64,000 nt of DNA from Lysobacter arseniciresistens ZS79. GTDB taxonomy: Bacteria > Pseudomonadota > Gammaproteobacteria > Xanthomonadales > Xanthomonadaceae. The translations under genes were made by a program, and so were the position numbers. Location: assembly GCF_000768335.1 (NCBI RefSeq), contig NZ_AVPT01000004.1:1-64000 (forward strand), written 5' to 3'. Shown piece after piece: positions 63,559-64,000 of this stretch. A model generated the notes under the pieces. The model had not been told where the DNA came from and did not search any database. It worked only from the letters and a program-made list of their open reading frames with translations. Within the stretch, counting starts at the first letter, position 1, and every line of letters begins with the position of its first letter.

Positions 63559-64000
63559 TCAATGGAAATCGCGCGAGCGTGCATCGAGGCCGCCCAGCAG
63601 CGGCGTCAGGTTCTCGAGCCGGTGGGCGACCAGGTGCTGCACGCCGTCGCGGCGTTCCAGCCGGCCCTCGACCGCGAGCAGGCGCGACTCCAGCAGCTCG
63701 CGCCGTTGCCGCTCGACGAGGCTGCGCCAGACCACCACGTTGGTCATGCCGTCCTCGTCCTCCAGCGTCATGAAGACCACGCCGCTGGCGGTCTGCGGGC
63801 GCTGGCGCAGGGTCACCAGCCCGGCGACGCGCACGGTGCGGCCGTGCGGCAGCTTCGCCACCTCGCCCGAACGCCGGCAGCGCCGTGCCGTCAGGACCTT
63901 GCGGAGCATCGCCAGCGGATGCCGGCCGAGTGTGGTGCCGACCATCGCGTAGTCGGCGCGCACGTCCTCCCCGGCGCTGGGCAGCGGCAGCACGACCGGG
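63559..64000 (-). CDS. dnaE2: Error-prone DNA polymerase DnaE2, C-terminal part
   Basis: Partial gene; the reading frame runs off the right edge, and only the C-terminal 146 or so residues are seen. The sequence ([33 protein letters not shown], an OB-fold with [15 protein letters not shown], and the ending ARSRDFH) is typical of the C terminus of DnaE2/ImuC. This is the damage-inducible translesion polymerase that works with ImuA and ImuB. Those partners would be expected further right, outside the window. The first codon visible is in mid-protein, so no start is assigned. Confidence 0.88.
   Translation of the reverse strand, partial: PVVLPLPSAGEDVRADYAMVGTTLGRHPLAMLRKVLTARRCRRSGEVAKLPHGRTVRVAGLVTLRQRPQTASGVVFMTLEDEDGMTNVVVWRSLVERQRRELLESRLLAVEGRLERRDGVQHLVAHRLENLTPLLGGLDARSRDFH

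Overview
The window is chromosomal DNA of a GC-rich gammaproteobacterium, most likely of the family Xanthomonadaceae/Lysobacteraceae (Luteimonas/Lysobacter type). The evidence is the strong GC bias, frequent GTG starts, the gene orders (metG|mrp, asd-fimV-truA-trpFBA-accD, tpiA-secG-tRNA-Leu-nuoA..N-tRNA-fMet-rimP-nusA), a large TonB-dependent receptor, and GTAG-headed intergenic palindromes like those of xanthomonads. The genus is inference. Almost all of the DNA is housekeeping. I found no rRNA, prophage, insertion sequence or CRISPR array.

Layout. 1-4.5 kb: a soluble RnfB-like ferredoxin, metG and a DUF2147 protein on the minus strand, divergent from the Fe-S carrier mrp. 4.5-9.1 kb: an accessory pair, a TPR-sulfotransferase convergent with a TonB-dependent receptor, lying between mrp and dcd. 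9.4-15 kb: dcd, a HIT protein, a dienelactone hydrolase, rimO, greB and a rhomboid protease with a helical tail. 15-21.7 kb: a membrane/TPR protein, an NlpE-like lipoprotein, a HerA-like ATPase, a membrane-bound lytic transglycosylase with LysM, psd and a Sco protein. 21.8-33 kb: prmB, aroC, asd, fimV, truA, trpF, trpB, trpA, accD and glmM. 33-36 kb: a 2OG-Fe(II) oxygenase, a uracil/deoxyinosine glycosylase, tpiA, secG and tRNA-Leu(GAG).

36.2-51 kb: the complete 14-gene complex I operon nuoABCDEFGHIJKLMN, tightly packed, with NuoC and NuoD separate and a NuoG that lacks the N7 cysteines. 51-60.4 kb: initiator tRNA-fMet, rimP, nusA, infB, rbfA, truB, rpsO and pnp, the classic transcription/translation operon. 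It keeps hairpins where E. coli has terminators and the RNase III leader. 60.4-64 kb: a minus-strand cluster of DUF4336 protein, short-chain dehydrogenase and aldehyde dehydrogenase, then the C-terminal end of the error-prone polymerase DnaE2 running off the window.

Most interesting: (i) four copies of a GTAG-headed paired palindrome (REPIN-like), one of which supplies the greB stop codon and one of which sits inside the nusA operon; (ii) the receptor/sulfotransferase pair interrupting a conserved block; (iii) the whole nuo operon inserted between two tRNA genes that lie close together in other gammaproteobacteria; (iv) a multi-hairpin leader between tRNA-fMet and rimP; (v) a recurring -10 element followed by a GC-rich discriminator in front of translation-related genes. 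None of these is clearly a wholly new biological system.
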